A DNA stretch of 64,000 nucleotides from Bacillota bacterium (GCA_023425025.1 JAFADG010000021.1:9263-73262), one strand, 5' to 3'; shown: positions 36,177 to 44,825, counted from the stretch's first letter. Translations and numbers: made by a program. The notes: generated from the sequence alone by a model not told the origin.

Positions 36177-37007
36177 TCAAAACTTCCGCCCGCCGCCGCC
36201 ATGGCTCCGGCCGCTGGAGGACCGGTGGGTGCTGCTGCGGCCGCCCATACCGCCGCCTGAATTGGCGGAAGCCCGCGGCACCCTGGTCACCTGGGTGCGC
36301 AGGTACACGTCCGTCGCGCCGGTGATGTTGACGGCAGCGTTTTTTTGAAGGTTGTAGCTGTAGGCCGACCCCTTCATGGCATATTTACCACGCACGGAAA
36401 AAAAAAGTATCAGCGCGCCGGCCAGACCGGTGAGCAGCGCGATAGCCGCCTCCCCCAGGGTAACCGTCTTGGGCACAGGCGGCCGGTACGGGTCCACGTT
36501 GCCTTCCTCATCCTGGTTGTATTGGCCTTGCGGGATGCCGTTTTTCAAAAATACTTCCGCCTGGGAAAGTGCCATGTCCGCCGCCTCGCTGTACTCCCCG
36601 CCGGATACATAGGGGATCACCGCGTCCAGCAGCGTATTGATACGTACATCTGTCATGTAGCGGATCATGAGTCCGGTAGTGGAAACATGGATTTCACGGT
36701 TGGCCATATCAATGAGGAACAAAAGCCCGGCGGCATCGCTGCCGGTACCGAAACCGTTCTGATCATAAAAATCATCGGCATACGCCTGGGAGCCGCCCGT
36801 TTTCACATCATCCGCAGTCAGCACCACAAAATCCATGCCATAGCTGCTTCTCATGGAAGCAATGCGGCTTTCCAGCCTGTCGATCTCGCTTTGCCCCATC
36901 AAATGGGCCTGGTCAAAAACCCGCTGCTCCGTTTGCCCAAGGGCATAGGTAAGGGTGCAAGGGACCAACAGTAAAAGGCAAATCAGCAGTGCAATGCGCT
37001 TTTTCAT
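36177..37007 (-). CDS. TPM-domain membrane protein (YgcG/TLP18.3-like)
   Basis: 276 residues. Signal peptide at 1-23, a TPM domain at 30-150 (VFDQAHLMGQSEIDRLESRI...DFVVLTADD) that faces outside, one membrane helix near 187-207 (AAIALLTGLAGALILFFSV) and a Gly/Ser/Arg-rich tail. Such proteins are linked to membrane assembly or stress; the biochemical role is unclear. It lies 14 bp after the zinc-ribbon gene at 37022, in the same unit. Confidence 0.88.
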   Translation of the reverse strand: MKKRIALLICLLLLVPCTLTYALGQTEQRVFDQAHLMGQSEIDRLESRIASMRSSYGMDFVVLTADDVKTGGSQAYADDFYDQNGFGTGSDAAGLLFLIDMANREIHVSTTGLMIRYMTDVRINTLLDAVIPYVSGGEYSEAADMALSQAEVFLKNGIPQGQYNQDEEGNVDPYRPPVPKTVTLGEAAIALLTGLAGALILFFSVRGKYAMKGSAYSYNLQKNAAVNITGATDVYLRTQVTRVPRASANSGGGMGGRSSTHRSSSGRSHGGGGRKF

Positions 37008-37021
37008 CTTTCATCCCTCCC

Positions 37022-38068
37022 TTACACAAAGTAGAATATCGCCATAGCCGCGCCGCATACGGCGGCGGCCAATATACCGCAGTGCAAAAGCAGCTTGCCC
37101 ACATCCACCGGCAGCACGCCGCACACTTCCCCGGTCTGGCCGTTCATTTCATAATGGTACATTTCTCCTTTATTCCCCCGGTAGGTCATGACCCAGGCCG
37201 GGAGCAGGGCGTAGCGGTAGCGGTTGCCTTTGAGTTGCATGGTAGTGGCGCCCACCAGCGAGGTATAGGGGCTGTTGGCGGTGATCAGGGGATGGGCGTA
37301 TTTTTTCAGTTCCTCCTCCACCGAGCCGCGGACGGCCTCCTTGGCGATATCCCGCTTTTCCGCCAGGAAGCCGGACAGGTAAGCGGGGGCAAAGTCCACA
37401 AGCTTCTGCGTATCGTAGGGATGGACCGCGTCGGCCAGCTTGCGGTCCGCCTTTTGCAGCGCGCTGCGCTCCACATTTTTAAATGCGATGTCCGCGTCCC
37501 TGGATACGCTGTAATACTTCGTTGTTGTTATGTTGTATTTGGCCGTGGTGGAATGGGTCACGATCTGCCCCTCTCCCGTAAAGCTGGCCGTGGCCTCGTA
37601 ATCCGCCAGCCAGTACGGGTAATACACGCCGGCCAGCTTATCCACGCTTTCCTTGGAGATGAATTCCCCGGGCACATATTTCTTTTTGCGGATCCAGGCA
37701 AAAAAGCGGTCCATGGCACTCTGCCTGTCATACTGGAAGGGGAGCACCGCGTCCGGCCGGAACGCCGCGTCCAGCCGGCCCACGATCACCACAGGGTTAT
37801 GGCAGTAGTAGCACATGGTGGCGGCGGTGGTATCGCTCGTCACAAGCTCCGCGCCGCAGCTGGGGCAGGAGAAAAGATATTCCTCCTCCCCTGTTTTCAA
37901 TCCGGCCTGCGGTTCTTCCCTTTCCCGCTGGTAGGCTTTGTCATCCAGCTTTTCCAGGTACGCTTTATCGAATGTGCTGCCGCAAAACTCGCAGGCAAAC
38001 TTCAGGCTGTTGGGCTCATACTTCAGCGCGTTGCCGCAGGATGGGCACTTGTATGTGAAGACAGGCAT
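37022..38068 (-). CDS. zinc-ribbon membrane protein of unknown function
   Basis: 348 residues. Two zinc-ribbon units are visible, CPSCGNALKY...CEFCGSTF (8-32) and CPSCGAEL...CYYCHNPV (68-93), then a soluble region with regular beta-strands and a C-terminal membrane helix (about 325-347). I chose ATG 38068, the start of the ribbon; the frame extends upstream without support. Similar proteins often sit next to TPM genes, which suggests one system of a cytosolic ribbon and a surface TPM domain (inference). Confidence 0.82.
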   Translation of the reverse strand: MPVFTYKCPSCGNALKYEPNSLKFACEFCGSTFDKAYLEKLDDKAYQREREEPQAGLKTGEEEYLFSCPSCGAELVTSDTTAATMCYYCHNPVVIVGRLDAAFRPDAVLPFQYDRQSAMDRFFAWIRKKKYVPGEFISKESVDKLAGVYYPYWLADYEATASFTGEGQIVTHSTTAKYNITTTKYYSVSRDADIAFKNVERSALQKADRKLADAVHPYDTQKLVDFAPAYLSGFLAEKRDIAKEAVRGSVEEELKKYAHPLITANSPYTSLVGATTMQLKGNRYRYALLPAWVMTYRGNKGEMYHYEMNGQTGEVCGVLPVDVGKLLLHCGILAAAVCGAAMAIFYFV

Positions 38069-38135
38069 ACGTTCCCCTCCGCTCCCCATTTTACTCATGA
38101 TATGCCAAAGAACGTCCGTTTATAAAGGCCCGGCC

Positions 38136-38579
38136 CTATGCATCCTCAATATCCAGCAGCTCCTCCATGCGGGATTCGCCAAGGACGGTCACGCCGTAGG
38201 CGGACAGCAGCTCCGCCGCCACGCCGCTGCCAGGGATCAGCGCGCCGGAAAAGGTGCCGTCGTAAATTTCGCCGAACCCGCAGGATGGGCTGCGCTCCTT
38301 CAACACGGCATATTTGCAGCCGTACAGCCTGGCCAGGGCCAGGGTTTCCTGCGCGCCGCGCGCAAATTCCGCCGTCACATCCTGCTTGGCTTTGGAAAGC
38401 ACCCTGTCTCCCACCCGTTCGGAAGGATCCCGCGGTGTGGACAGCCCGCCGTAGATTTCGGGGCAGACAGGCACCAGATGATGCTTCTCCATCAACTTTG
38501 CAATGCGCGGATCCAGCTTGTCCGTTCCGTTATAACGGCAGCGGATGCCCAGCAGGCAGGCGCTGATCAAAACGTTCAT
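38136..38579 (-). CDS. DUF523 family protein
   Basis: 147 residues, normal DUF523 length. MNVLISACLLGIRCRYNG and VPVCPEIYGGLSTPRDPSE are diagnostic, and SPSCGFGEIYDG supplies conserved Cys. Function unknown; the cysteine pattern suggests a metal or thiol role. AGGAG precedes ATG 38579. Confidence 0.92.
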   Translation of the reverse strand: MNVLISACLLGIRCRYNGTDKLDPRIAKLMEKHHLVPVCPEIYGGLSTPRDPSERVGDRVLSKAKQDVTAEFARGAQETLALARLYGCKYAVLKERSPSCGFGEIYDGTFSGALIPGSGVAAELLSAYGVTVLGESRMEELLDIEDA

Positions 38580-38794
38580 GGGCTCCTCCCCCTCAATCCT
38601 CAACAGCATCAAAGCCCTTTCATCAGGAACCGACATTATTGTAACATATCAGGCGGGGCAAAAAACACAGCGGCGCAATTTTTCCTGCCGCGCCGCAAAA
38701 GCGTCCGGCGCTTAAGCCTGCATAAAAGCGGGTATATATAGGGCACATCATCAAGCGGGGAGCCGGCGGCCATGCGGCAATCTTCCGCCTTGCT

Positions 38795-38823
38795 TTGATT
38801 ATTCCTCCAAAATCAGCTATACT
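38795..38823 (+). promoter_or_regulatory. promoter of the C39-like gene
   Basis: TTGATT, 17 bp, TATACT; the ATG follows at 38859 with GCGAGGAG between. Confidence 0.75.
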
Positions 38824-38858
38824 GTACCTGTGATTCACTTTCAAGCGAGGAGCCCAAA

Positions 38859-39497
38859 ATGACCTATTCGATTTTACAGCCCGAGCTTTTGACCATTACC
38901 GACGAAAACACGGGCAAAACCCACTGGGGAGGCTTTCAGGAATGGTACGCCAATGAATGGCACCGTATGGCGGGCTGCGGCCCTACCGCCGCATCCAACC
39001 TGACGGCTTATCTCGCTCACACGCGGCCTGAGCTGAAAGCGTTATATGGTTATGATTCCATGAGCCTTGCGGACTTTTCCGCCCACATGGAGGCGCTTTA
39101 TCAATTCGTGACCCCGGGCAACATGGGCTTAAACCGGGTGGAAATGTTCACCGACGGCGTGGACAGGTTTGCCAGGAGCCGGGGCATTTCTATTATACCC
39201 CATGTGTTTGAGGTGTCCGGGAACTTGAATAGAAATCGGCCGCCCGTTTTGGAGCTGGCGGCGTTTGTGCGGGCCGGGCTTTTGAGCGATTGTCCCCTGG
39301 CCTTTTTGAACCTGACCAAGGGCCGTGTGAAAAACATTCAGGGCTGGCACTGGATCACCATCACCAAGGCGGATGTGGATGACAATACCGTCACGGTCTG
39401 CGCCTCGGATGAGGGGAAGGAGATCTGCTTTGATTTGAAGCTGTGGTACCTGTCCACCCGCATGCGCGGCGGGCTGGTGTACTTTACAAAGGAATAA
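38859..39497 (+). CDS. C39-like papain-fold protein of unknown function
   Basis: 212 residues without a signal peptide. The segment MAGCGPTAASNLTAYLA (about 37-53) carries a Cys before a helix, and GWHWITITKADVDDN (about 162-176) carries a His followed by Asp residues. This is the Cys...His...Asp order of C39/BtrH-type papain-like folds. It could be a cysteine peptidase or an inactive relative; the sequence does not decide. It is single, between its own promoter and a 19-bp terminator. Confidence 0.65.
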   Translation: MTYSILQPELLTITDENTGKTHWGGFQEWYANEWHRMAGCGPTAASNLTAYLAHTRPELKALYGYDSMSLADFSAHMEALYQFVTPGNMGLNRVEMFTDGVDRFARSRGISIIPHVFEVSGNLNRNRPPVLELAAFVRAGLLSDCPLAFLNLTKGRVKNIQGWHWITITKADVDDNTVTVCASDEGKEICFDLKLWYLSTRMRGGLVYFTKE

Positions 39498-39510
39498 AGC
39501 CGCATGCTGT

Positions 39511-39553
39511 CAAAGCGCGGCCCCGCGCCTATTTGGCGCGGGGCCGCGCTTTG
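39511..39553. terminator. bidirectional terminator with 19-bp perfect stem
   Basis: Arms 39511-39529 and 39535-39553 are perfect complements around TATTT. GC-rich core with AAAG/CTTT ends. It lies between the convergent C39-like and mgtA genes and serves both. Confidence 0.8.
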
Positions 39554-39594
39554 AATAACCGGAGCGCCATTTGGCAAGCGGCGCCCTTTCCCCA

Positions 39595-42240
39595 TCAAAT
39601 CCAATCCCCGTTCCGGCGCACATACGCCCGTTTCACAAGCTGCACGCCGGCAAGGTATGCCGCCAGCAGCCCGGCCAGCCACAGGCCGAATTCCCTGGGC
39701 AGGGGCGACATATCAAAGCCCACGGCAAATCCGGTAAAGCCGATCGCCAGCGCCGCCATTGCCACAAGCAATGTGGAGAGCATAAGGGGCACGGAGGGCC
39801 TGCTCTGCACAAAGGGTACCTTGCCGGTTCTGATCATGTGTATGACCAATACTTGTGACACTGTGCCAAACACGAACCAGCCGCACTGAAACAGCGGCGC
39901 AAGCCCCGTTTTATTGGCGCCGATCACCCACCACATGACAGCGTAGCACAGGATATCAAACAGGGAACTGAGCGGGCCCATGACGGCCATGAAGGTTTTG
40001 ATTGATTTTGTTTCCCACCGGCGGGGTTTTTTGATATATTCCTTGTCTACGCTGTCAAAAGGGATGCCTATCTGGGAAAAATCGCACAGCAGATTTTGCG
40101 TCAGTATCTGTACCGGCAGCATCGGCAAAAACGGCAGCAGCACGCTGGCCGCGATCACTGAGATCATATTGCCGAAATTGCCGCTGGCCGCCATCTTGAT
40201 ATATTTGATAATGTTTCCAAAGGTCCGGCGGCCTTCAATGACCCCTTCCTCCAGTACCATCAGGTCCTTTTCCAGCAGGATGATATCGGCGGTTTCCTTG
40301 GCGATATCCACCGCGCTGTCCACAGAAATGCCCACATCCGCCTGCCGCAGCGCCAGCGCGTCGTTGATGCCGTCGCCCATATAGCCCACCGTGTGCCCGG
40401 CGGCTTGATACGCCTTTACCACCCGTTCCTTCTGCGAAGGGGAAAGCTTGGCAAACAGGTCGCATTCCTTTACCGCTTGCAGCAGCTGCGCGTCATCCAT
40501 CTGGTCAACATCACGTCCGGTCAGCATGTGGGAAGTATCCACCCCCACCTTGCCGCAAACCTTTGCCGCCACGCCCTCGCTGTCCCCGGTAAGGACAACG
40601 GTGCGTACCCCATGCTCTTTCAACGCGGTAATGGCCGCCTTGGCGCTTTCCTTGGGCGGATCCAGAAAACCCACAAACCCGATCAGCACCATATCCCGTT
40701 CATCCGCCACGCTGAAAGCGCCCATATCAGGCACCTCGTTTTTCTGGGCGATGGCAATCATGCGAAGGCCGTCGGCGTTGTGCTTTTCGTAGGTGCTTAG
40801 GGCAATGCGGCGCATCTCATCATCCATGGGCGCCACATTCCCGCCTGTTTCCACATAGGCGCAGATGGCCAGCATTTCCTCCACTGCGCCCTTGGTGATC
40901 AGCTGACGCTTGCCGTTTTTATCAGCCAGCACCACGCTCATCCGGCGACGTGAAAAATCAAAAGGGATTTCATCCACCCGGTTATACGCGTCCAGTGCGT
41001 CTTCCAGCCCGTTTTGCCTGGCCCGGTTGATGATGGCAAGGTCGATCAGGTTCTTCAGTCCGGTCTGAAAAGCGCTGTTGAGGTATGCATGGCGCAGGAT
41101 GCGGGTATCATCCTCCCCGCGCAGGTTCATATATTTTTCCAAAATGATCTTGTCTTCCGTCAGTGTCCCGGTTTTATCGGTGCACAATACGTCCATCTCT
41201 CCAAAGGTCTGTATCGCCCCCAGGGTGCGGACGATGACCTTGCGCCTGGACATGGAGACCGCGCCCTTGGCCAGGGTGGAGGCCATGATCACGGGCAGCA
41301 TTTCCGGCGTGAGCCCCACCGCGATGCTGATGGAAAACAAAAGCGCGCTGATCCAGTTCCCTTTTGCCAGCCCGTTGATCAGAAAAACGACAGGGATCAT
41401 TACCAGCATCATGCGCACCAACAGCCGGCTGACCGAATCGACCCCCCGCTCGAAGCTGCTCTTGGCCCTGTCGCCGGACAGCGACTTTGCCATGGACCCA
41501 AAATACGTGGCATTACCGGTCGTCAAAACGACTGCCGTGGCGCTGCCGCTGACCATGTTGGAGCCCATAAATCCAATGCTCCGGTAATCTGTCAGGGCAT
41601 CATTCCCTGCGTTTTTTGTATCGCTGAACTTTTCCACGGGGCTTGATTCCCCCGTCAGGGCGGCCTGCGCCACAAAGGCATCCTTGGTGGTCAGGAAGCG
41701 CACATCCGCAGGCAGCATATCCCCTGCCGACAGCCTGACAACATCCCCCGGAACAACCTCATCCAGGGAAATTTCGCATAGCCTTCCGTCCCGCCAAACC
41801 TCCGCCTTGTTGGAGATCATGCGGGACAGCTTTTCCGCGGCGGCGCTGGAGCGCTGGCTCTGCACAAACGCCACCAGGCTGGACAAAAGCACCAGCGACA
41901 GGATGATAATGACCGTTACATAATCAGGCCGTTTGGACAAAACCACATCCGTAAAGTAGGTGATGACCGCGATGATCAAAAGAATGATGTTGAAAGGATT
42001 CACCACCGCCTCCCGCAGTCTGTGAAGCGTGGTGTCTTTGTTTCCGGCGGTAATGATGTTTTTGCCGAACTCGTCCTGCAGGTCCGCCGCCTGCTCCTGC
42101 GTCAGCCCATCCGGGCCGGAGGACAGCTTCTCAAACAGCTCCTCCTTTTTGAGGAAGGCATAGAGGCGGATTTTTTCCTCGGCATCAAGCCTGTTTTTTT
42201 GCACCTTGCTGACAAGCACTTCTTTGCCCATGAAATTCAC
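39595..42240 (-). CDS. mgtA: P-type Mg2+-transporting ATPase (MgtA/MgtB type)
   Basis: About 881 residues. Type IIIB P-ATPase: TGESSPVEKF in the actuator domain, the phosphorylation site CTDKTGTLTED, GDGINDALALRQADVGISV in the hinge, and about ten membrane helices. It imports Mg2+ (possibly Ni2+). Although ATG 42231 is in frame, GTG 42240 lies 8 nt from AAGGAG, so I prefer it. The long upstream frame is the noncoding leader. It is a single-gene unit controlled by the leader at 42241-42510. Confidence 0.95.
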   Translation of the reverse strand: MNFMGKEVLVSKVQKNRLDAEEKIRLYAFLKKEELFEKLSSGPDGLTQEQAADLQDEFGKNIITAGNKDTTLHRLREAVVNPFNIILLIIAVITYFTDVVLSKRPDYVTVIIILSLVLLSSLVAFVQSQRSSAAAEKLSRMISNKAEVWRDGRLCEISLDEVVPGDVVRLSAGDMLPADVRFLTTKDAFVAQAALTGESSPVEKFSDTKNAGNDALTDYRSIGFMGSNMVSGSATAVVLTTGNATYFGSMAKSLSGDRAKSSFERGVDSVSRLLVRMMLVMIPVVFLINGLAKGNWISALLFSISIAVGLTPEMLPVIMASTLAKGAVSMSRRKVIVRTLGAIQTFGEMDVLCTDKTGTLTEDKIILEKYMNLRGEDDTRILRHAYLNSAFQTGLKNLIDLAIINRARQNGLEDALDAYNRVDEIPFDFSRRRMSVVLADKNGKRQLITKGAVEEMLAICAYVETGGNVAPMDDEMRRIALSTYEKHNADGLRMIAIAQKNEVPDMGAFSVADERDMVLIGFVGFLDPPKESAKAAITALKEHGVRTVVLTGDSEGVAAKVCGKVGVDTSHMLTGRDVDQMDDAQLLQAVKECDLFAKLSPSQKERVVKAYQAAGHTVGYMGDGINDALALRQADVGISVDSAVDIAKETADIILLEKDLMVLEEGVIEGRRTFGNIIKYIKMAASGNFGNMISVIAASVLLPFLPMLPVQILTQNLLCDFSQIGIPFDSVDKEYIKKPRRWETKSIKTFMAVMGPLSSLFDILCYAVMWWVIGANKTGLAPLFQCGWFVFGTVSQVLVIHMIRTGKVPFVQSRPSVPLMLSTLLVAMAALAIGFTGFAVGFDMSPLPREFGLWLAGLLAAYLAGVQLVKRAYVRRNGDWI

Positions 42241-42300
42241 TGGAATCGCTCCTTTCCAATTTAGGATTCCCACATTCTCCAGTGAAAACAAAAAGGCAAC

Positions 42301-42328
42301 AAAAAAGCCGCCCTCAACGGACGGCGGC
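42301..42328 (-). terminator. leader terminator of mgtA
   Basis: GCCGCC/GGCGGC with a 10-nt loop, then TTTTTT and further T-rich sequence, about 60 nt before the GTG start. It can be read as a premature terminator for Mg2+ control. The 5' arm region GGACGG (42319-42324, plus strand) is complementary to the leader segment at 42349-42354. Confidence 0.75.
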
Positions 42329-42343
42329 AAATACACGGGCCTC

Positions 42344-42460
42344 CTACTCCGTCCTGCTGCGCGCACAATGGACAGAAACCCGCAATACGCTTTGATCCGT
42401 TGGTTTGTTCCCGCAGGGAATGCGGTTGCCGCTTAGCGGACTTCGGGGCAGGCCGTCCAT
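42344..42460 (-). CDS. candidate mgtA leader ORF
   Basis: A 38-codon ORF with AAGGAAG upstream. Its first half is proline-rich (GLPRSPLSGNRIPCGNKP). In Salmonella a proline-rich leader (MgtL) controls mgtA, but sequence similarity is not claimed here. Its ATG lies in the 9-bp stem that closes the leader, so it may instead be part of a structured RNA. Confidence 0.4.
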   Translation of the reverse strand: MDGLPRSPLSGNRIPCGNKPTDQSVLRVSVHCARSRTE

Positions 42461-42463
42461 TGT
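42365..42463 (-). promoter_or_regulatory. candidate structured leader RNA (riboswitch-like) of mgtA
   Basis: The arms ACAATGGAC (42455-42463) and GTCCATTGT (42365-42373) are perfect 9-bp complements that close an 81-nt domain. Inside are the hairpins CCGC-TAA-GCGG (42429-42439) and TTCCC-TGC-GGGAA (42408-42420). It resembles a riboswitch aptamer followed by a terminator. I could not match it to the M-box consensus. Confidence 0.5.
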
Positions 42464-42513
42464 TTCACTTCCTTGTAAAATACTTGGGCGGATGACCTTA
42501 TCCACCTGTTTCC

Positions 42514-42542
42514 ATTGTAGCATCTGCTTACGGCCAATTCAA
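42514..42542 (-). promoter_or_regulatory. promoter of mgtA
   Basis: TTGAAT, 17 bp, TACAAT on the minus strand. The expected transcript start is near 42507, giving a leader of about 265 nt. Confidence 0.85.
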
Positions 42543-42687
42543 CCCAAAATGCAAATCTTTGTTTTTCATGGCTATATGCCTGCCGAAGCCATGAACGGAT
42601 CATGGCGCTATTGCGGCAGCGCCTAAAAAGGATTATGATTGACTTTATACGAATGGAAAACATTAATGCGTCCAAAGCCGTGAGAGA

Positions 42688-42775
42688 TTTTCGTACAATA
42701 CAAGAAGGCGAAGCGAGGCGTAGCTGCGCTACGCTGAGCGGCAGACGACGCGGTAGTGTGCGAAAAGATCCACGG
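42688..42775. repeat. imperfect palindromic element upstream of the binding-like gene
   Basis: TTTTCGTACAATAC at one end mirrors GTAGTGTGCGAAAA at the other, around a perfect GCGTAGC-TGC-GCTACGC hairpin. It may be a short interspersed element. It ends before the gene at 42858. Confidence 0.45.
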
Positions 42776-42857
42776 CAACAACGCAATAATGTTTGGAAGT
42801 GGTATTAGGCACATGCCGTCATCGCGCCGTGTGCACAAAGCCCAAAGGGAGATACGC

Positions 42858-43790
42858 ATGATCAGGAATCATCTGCCGCAAAAGCCAGGCGCCATGGAAA
42901 CGGCAAGGCGGCTTGGCGCCCTTTTTTTGCTGGTATCGGCGCTGATTGGCCTATTGGCCGCCTCCGTTGGTTCCGACGTGCAAGGGGGCGGTCAGCCGCT
43001 CAGCGTCTCGCTCCCGGCCGGGCCGCAAGCCTTTTTTGCCTTTCCCCTTCTGGAGAAGCAAAATTCCCGCTATGCCGTATCCATGGAAAACAGAGACGAC
43101 GATATCTTGGCCGCATTGCATGCCGGGACCCCCGATGCCGCGCTGATACCCGCTGAGCGCCTGCCGGGCATCGATAAAGATACGTATGCGGCGGCAGCCG
43201 TTACCTCCTTTGGGAATCTTGTGGCCATACAAAACGGCGGAACGGCAAAAAGTGTATATGACTTAAATGGCAGATCTGCCATCATGCCCTGTTCCCTGCA
43301 GGACGCCGTGGAACGCAAGATGCTTGCCGAACTGTGCGCAAAGACAAACGTCGCGCTGGAGATCACGTTTGAAAACGATGATTCCATAGCAAACCGGGCC
43401 AAGACCGGGGGTTTTGACATCATGCTCCTGCCGGCCGGCCAATGTGCGCCGGTCTTGCTGCAGCATGAAAGCTACCGCGCCTGCTTTGATACCGCCGGCC
43501 AGTGGATGGCGCTCCTTGGCACAATACCTCCGGCCGGCGACGTTCTGGTCATCCGCGCCGACAGTAAGAACCAGGCCGCCACCGCCAAGCTGCTTGCCGA
43601 TATCAGGACAGGCATTGAATATGCAAATGCCAAGCACAAAAAAGCTTCCCAGCTCATCAGCGCTCTAGGCCTTGGGAATGATCCGGTATATGTGCTCAAA
43701 ACCCTGCCGCATTGCGCGTTTGCCTACCTGGACGGCGCTGGGATGAATGATTCCATCCGGCAATTGTTGGCGCTGACGGCAAACCCCTGA
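42858..43790 (+). CDS. periplasmic-binding-like protein (ABC nitrate/taurine type), function unknown
   Basis: About 310 residues. A membrane or signal helix near 17-35 (LGALFLLVSALIGLLAA) leads into two alpha/beta lobes; phrases such as PDAALIPAERLPGI, NLVAIQNGG and GFDIMLLPAGQ match type-II ligand-binding folds of the NMT1/SsuA group. The usual partner permease and ATPase are not encoded nearby, so it may be orphan. ATG 42858 with AAAGGGAG is preferred over 42756. The ligand is unknown. Confidence 0.65.
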   Translation: MIRNHLPQKPGAMETARRLGALFLLVSALIGLLAASVGSDVQGGGQPLSVSLPAGPQAFFAFPLLEKQNSRYAVSMENRDDDILAALHAGTPDAALIPAERLPGIDKDTYAAAAVTSFGNLVAIQNGGTAKSVYDLNGRSAIMPCSLQDAVERKMLAELCAKTNVALEITFENDDSIANRAKTGGFDIMLLPAGQCAPVLLQHESYRACFDTAGQWMALLGTIPPAGDVLVIRADSKNQAATAKLLADIRTGIEYANAKHKKASQLISALGLGNDPVYVLKTLPHCAFAYLDGAGMNDSIRQLLALTANP

Positions 43791-43837
43791 CTTGCGGCCG
43801 GCTTTGGCGCAGCATGCTTCCGGCCGTTAAACATGGC

Positions 43838-43869
43838 AAATGCGGGCGGATATCAATCCGCCCGCATTT
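43838..43869. terminator. hairpin terminator between convergent genes
   Basis: A 14-bp perfect stem, AAATGCGGGCGGAT-ATCA-ATCCGCCCGCATTT. No real T-run follows. The unit is similar to the hairpin at 29761. It separates the binding-like gene from copZ. Confidence 0.55.
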
Positions 43870-43893
43870 CGCTTACCTCTTATCCTTTTCTTG

Positions 43894-44100
43894 TCAGGCT
43901 ACCTCGTACCCCTCTTCGATGATGGCCGCCTTGACAGCCTCCACCGAAGACTGCGCGGGATCATGCTCCACGGTAACCGTCTTGTCCTTTAGGCTTACCG
44001 TCACGCTTTTCACGCCGCCGAGGGCTCCTACGGCATTTTTCACCGCCCGCTCACAATGGGAGCAGGACATACCATCCACTTTCAAGATAACTGTCTGCAT
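43894..44100 (-). CDS. copZ: copper chaperone (HMA domain)
   Basis: 68 residues forming one heavy-metal-associated domain with the copper-binding GMSCSHC near the start. CopZ carries Cu(I) to CopA and CsoR. ATG 44100 has GGAGG 5 nt upstream. It is last in the copper operon; the lipoprotein gene ends 11 bp upstream. Confidence 0.93.
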   Translation of the reverse strand: MQTVILKVDGMSCSHCERAVKNAVGALGGVKSVTVSLKDKTVTVEHDPAQSSVEAVKAAIIEEGYEVA

Positions 44101-44111
44101 AATATCCTCCG

Positions 44112-44783
44112 TCAATTCAGGTTAAAGGGCTTCAGCAGCTTATCGACTTCGATAGGCTTGTTATCCTTATCCATGGTGGGCACCTTGGCAAAGACCCAGC
44201 CTTCCACGGCATTCACATCCACACCGGCATCGATAAAGGGCTGCGGGTTCAATACGAACACAATGTCCTTATCATTGGCGGCGATATCCTTTGCCCACTC
44301 AAACATGTTGTCGCCGGTAAGCTCCACGCCGTAATGATCCAGCGCCGCGTGATACTTGACGCTGTCACGGCTTTGATCCACCACCTGCTTATAGGCATCC
44401 ACAGGCTTTGCGCTGGCGGCAGGCCCCTTTGAGCCAAGATCGGTGCCGATCACAAGCTTGTTATCCTGCACCTTGATGCTCTCGGGCAGCTTGGCGGTAT
44501 CCAGCCCGGCATTCACAAAGGGCTGGGCGTCCAGCTCCACCGCCACATCCAGGCCGGAGGTCTTGGAAAAATCACGGCTGAGAATAAACCGGGCGGCGCC
44601 GTCGGGAGCATTGAGCGCATAGCCGCCGTACACATCGTCCACCGCTACCAGGTCTCCGGCGGCCGCGGCCACCTTTTCAAAAGAGGTCACAGACTCGGTT
44701 CCCACCACGTCCAGCTGGGTGCAGGCAGCCAGTGTGAAAAGTCCCGCCAGAACGAGCGCCACCAGGGTAAGCTTCTTGACCAT
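44112..44783 (-). CDS. lipoprotein of unknown function in the copper operon
   Basis: 223 residues. The signal peptide ends in a lipobox, LAAC (18-21). The mature part has no Met- or His-rich copper motifs. It contains two related units: DAQPFVNAGLD (about 82-92) and NPQPFIDAGVD (about 178-188), each followed by a short Lys/Val strand, so it looks like a duplicated fold. I do not recognise the family. Its position between copA and copZ suggests a surface role in copper handling (inference). Confidence 0.75.
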   Translation of the reverse strand: MVKKLTLVALVLAGLFTLAACTQLDVVGTESVTSFEKVAAAAGDLVAVDDVYGGYALNAPDGAARFILSRDFSKTSGLDVAVELDAQPFVNAGLDTAKLPESIKVQDNKLVIGTDLGSKGPAASAKPVDAYKQVVDQSRDSVKYHAALDHYGVELTGDNMFEWAKDIAANDKDIVFVLNPQPFIDAGVDVNAVEGWVFAKVPTMDKDNKPIEVDKLLKPFNLN

Positions 44784-44825
44784 ATTCGATTACCATCCTT
44801 TTCCTTTATGAATGAGTTTGGATTA

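Noticed and set aside
39511..39553. Integration or recombination site
   Set aside because: The 19-bp palindrome lies between two convergent gene ends and fits a terminator better.
42241..42510. M-box riboswitch assignment for the mgtA leader
   Set aside because: The conserved M-box segments could not be recognised by eye; only a generic structured-leader claim is kept.
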